Source: Dyella sp. OK004 (GTDB lineage: Bacteria; Pseudomonadota; Gammaproteobacteria; Xanthomonadales; Rhodanobacteraceae). From it: a stretch of DNA of 64,000 nt. Location of the stretch: contig NZ_FOZI01000003.1 in NCBI RefSeq assembly GCF_900114495.1, forward strand, positions 806,001 through 870,000, read 5' to 3'. Positions 63,049 to 64,000 of the stretch are shown here, piece by piece; within the stretch, counting starts at the first letter, position 1; the number at the start of each line of letters is the position of its first letter. The position numbers and the translations under genes were made by a program. Under the pieces are notes generated by a model. The model saw only the letters and a list, made by a program, of their open reading frames with translations, had not been told where the DNA came from and did no database searches.

Positions 63049-64000
63049 ATGAGCGTACCTCCGGCGACCGACACTTCACCCAAGCGCCGCCTCGGCGCAC
63101 TGCGCCAGCTCTGGCCATTCCTCAAGCCGCATCGCGCGCTGGCCATGGGCTGGCTGCTGTTCCTGGGGATTTCCTCGGCGGCCACCCTGGTACTGCCAAT
63201 GGCGGTGCGCCACATGATCGACCAGGGGTTCGGCGCGGAGAGCGCCGCCACCATCAACACCACCTTTCTTGGCTTGTTCGGCGTGGCGTTGGTGCTGGCC
63301 GCGTCCACGGCTGCGCGCTATTTCTGCATCACTTTGCTGGGCGAGCGGGCGCTGGCTTCGATGCGCTCCAAGCTGTACGGGCATGTGATCCGGCTGGACG
63401 TTGGCTTTTTCGAACGCAGCCGTGTCGGTGAATTGATCTCGCGCCTGGGCACGGATACCGAGGTGGTGCAGGCGCTGATCGGCTCGGGCATCTCGGTGGC
63501 GCTGCGCAGTACGGTGACGCTGATCGGTGCAGTGGTGGCGATGGTGTGGACCATTCCGCGACTGGCCGGTTTTACCGCGCTGGTGATCCCCGCGATGATG
63601 CTGCCGATCCTGTTGTTCGGCCGCCGCGTGCGCAAGTTGTCGCGGGCTAGCCAGGATCGCCTCGCGGACGCCGCGGCCATCGCCAATGAAACCCTCAACG
63701 CCGCACCGGCGGTGAAAGCCTATGCGCGCGAGGACATCGAGAGCACGCGCTATGGCGGCGCCATCGCCCGCGCGCTCGCCACGGCGCGCAAGCGCATCGG
63801 CACGCGCTCCTTGCTGACCGCCACGGTAATCGTGCTGATGTTCGGCGCGATCACCCTGGTGTTGTGGATCGGTGCGCGCGACGTGTTGGCCGGCCACCTC
63901 ACGGCCGGCCTGCTGAGCCAGTTCGTGCTGTATGCGATCTTCGCGGCCGGTTCGGTAGCGAGCCTTTCCGAAGTATGGGGCGATGTGCTGCGCGCAGCCG
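63049..64000 (+). CDS. ABC exporter, membrane domain (truncated by window end)
   Basis: The first 317 residues are present. The N-terminal type I exporter domain has five visible helices (ALAMGWLLFLGISSAATLVL, FLGLFGVALVLAASTAARYF, VALRSTVTLIGAVVAMVW, LAGFTALVIPAMMLPILLFG, LLTATVIVLMFGAITLVLW) and the intracellular loops LDVGFFERSRVGELISRLGT and YAREDIES. It resembles MsbA/LapB-type lipid or drug exporters; the ATPase domain lies beyond the window. The start is 63049 (MSVPPATDTSPKR). Confidence 0.88.
   Translation, partial: MSVPPATDTSPKRRLGALRQLWPFLKPHRALAMGWLLFLGISSAATLVLPMAVRHMIDQGFGAESAATINTTFLGLFGVALVLAASTAARYFCITLLGERALASMRSKLYGHVIRLDVGFFERSRVGELISRLGTDTEVVQALIGSGISVALRSTVTLIGAVVAMVWTIPRLAGFTALVIPAMMLPILLFGRRVRKLSRASQDRLADAAAIANETLNAAPAVKAYAREDIESTRYGGAIARALATARKRIGTRSLLTATVIVLMFGAITLVLWIGARDVLAGHLTAGLLSQFVLYAIFAAGSVASLSEVWGDVLRAA

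Overview
The window looks like chromosomal DNA of a high-GC gammaproteobacterium of the Xanthomonadales/Lysobacterales, most likely the Rhodanobacteraceae (Dyella, Rhodanobacter or Luteibacter type). The evidence is a his operon headed by a TrpR-like HisR gene, a Tat-exported HiPIP, GTAG-headed REP pairs, the purF-cvpA-SPOR-folC block and a DUF3348-DUF802-OmpA-DUF2894 operon. Genus is inferred from recognised gene content, not from a database search.

Layout: 1-4.3 kb holds a permease tail, HiPIP, the methionine-salvage genes mtnB-mtnD-mtnC and a caspase-fold C13-type peptidase. 4.3-10.6 kb is a 2,098-residue autotransporter with an extended signal peptide. 10.9-18.3 kb is a complete, tightly overlapping operon hisR-G-D-C-B-H-A-F-IE on the minus strand, with a visible promoter and operator. 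18.9-22.8 kb carries an enlarged histidine/phenylalanine ammonia-lyase homologue, a small lipoprotein, hisS and tRNA-Pro(CGG). 22.9-31.8 kb is housekeeping (DUF455, VOC, purF, cvpA, SPOR, folC, GNAT, NTF2-like, acetyl-CoA hydrolase family). 32.3-36.4 kb has a cardiolipin-synthase-like PLD protein, a 291-nt nested palindrome, xseA and an extradiol dioxygenase. 36.5-44.3 kb has an acetolactate-synthase-like/ALDH operon, an AraC regulator divergent from a zinc alcohol dehydrogenase, a DUF218 protein and a sugar porter.

45.2-51.3 kb is a second, 2,019-residue autotransporter with a 1.39-kb internal tandem duplication and a perfect CRP/Clp-type site upstream. 51.8-54.4 kb has an alpha/beta hydrolase and an M23-like peptidase. 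54.6-58.8 kb is a four-gene overlapping operon encoding a MotA/TolQ/ZorA-like channel protein with a tail of about 500 residues, a MotB/ZorB-like OmpA protein and two DUF proteins. The right end has an orphan small gene, an ECF sigma/anti-sigma-like pair, a YigZ protein, an acyltransferase and the start of an ABC exporter.

The most unusual signals are: (1) the predicted ion-driven motor operon, resembling the ZorAB core of Zorya but without Zorya effectors; (2) the cloverleaf-forming 291-nt element between the PLD gene and xseA, whose stems tolerate G-U pairs; (3) four of four GTAG-type REP pairs in which the GTAG supplies the in-frame TAG stop codon of a neighbouring gene; (4) a family of about 300-bp composite hairpin repeats in four intergenic gaps.
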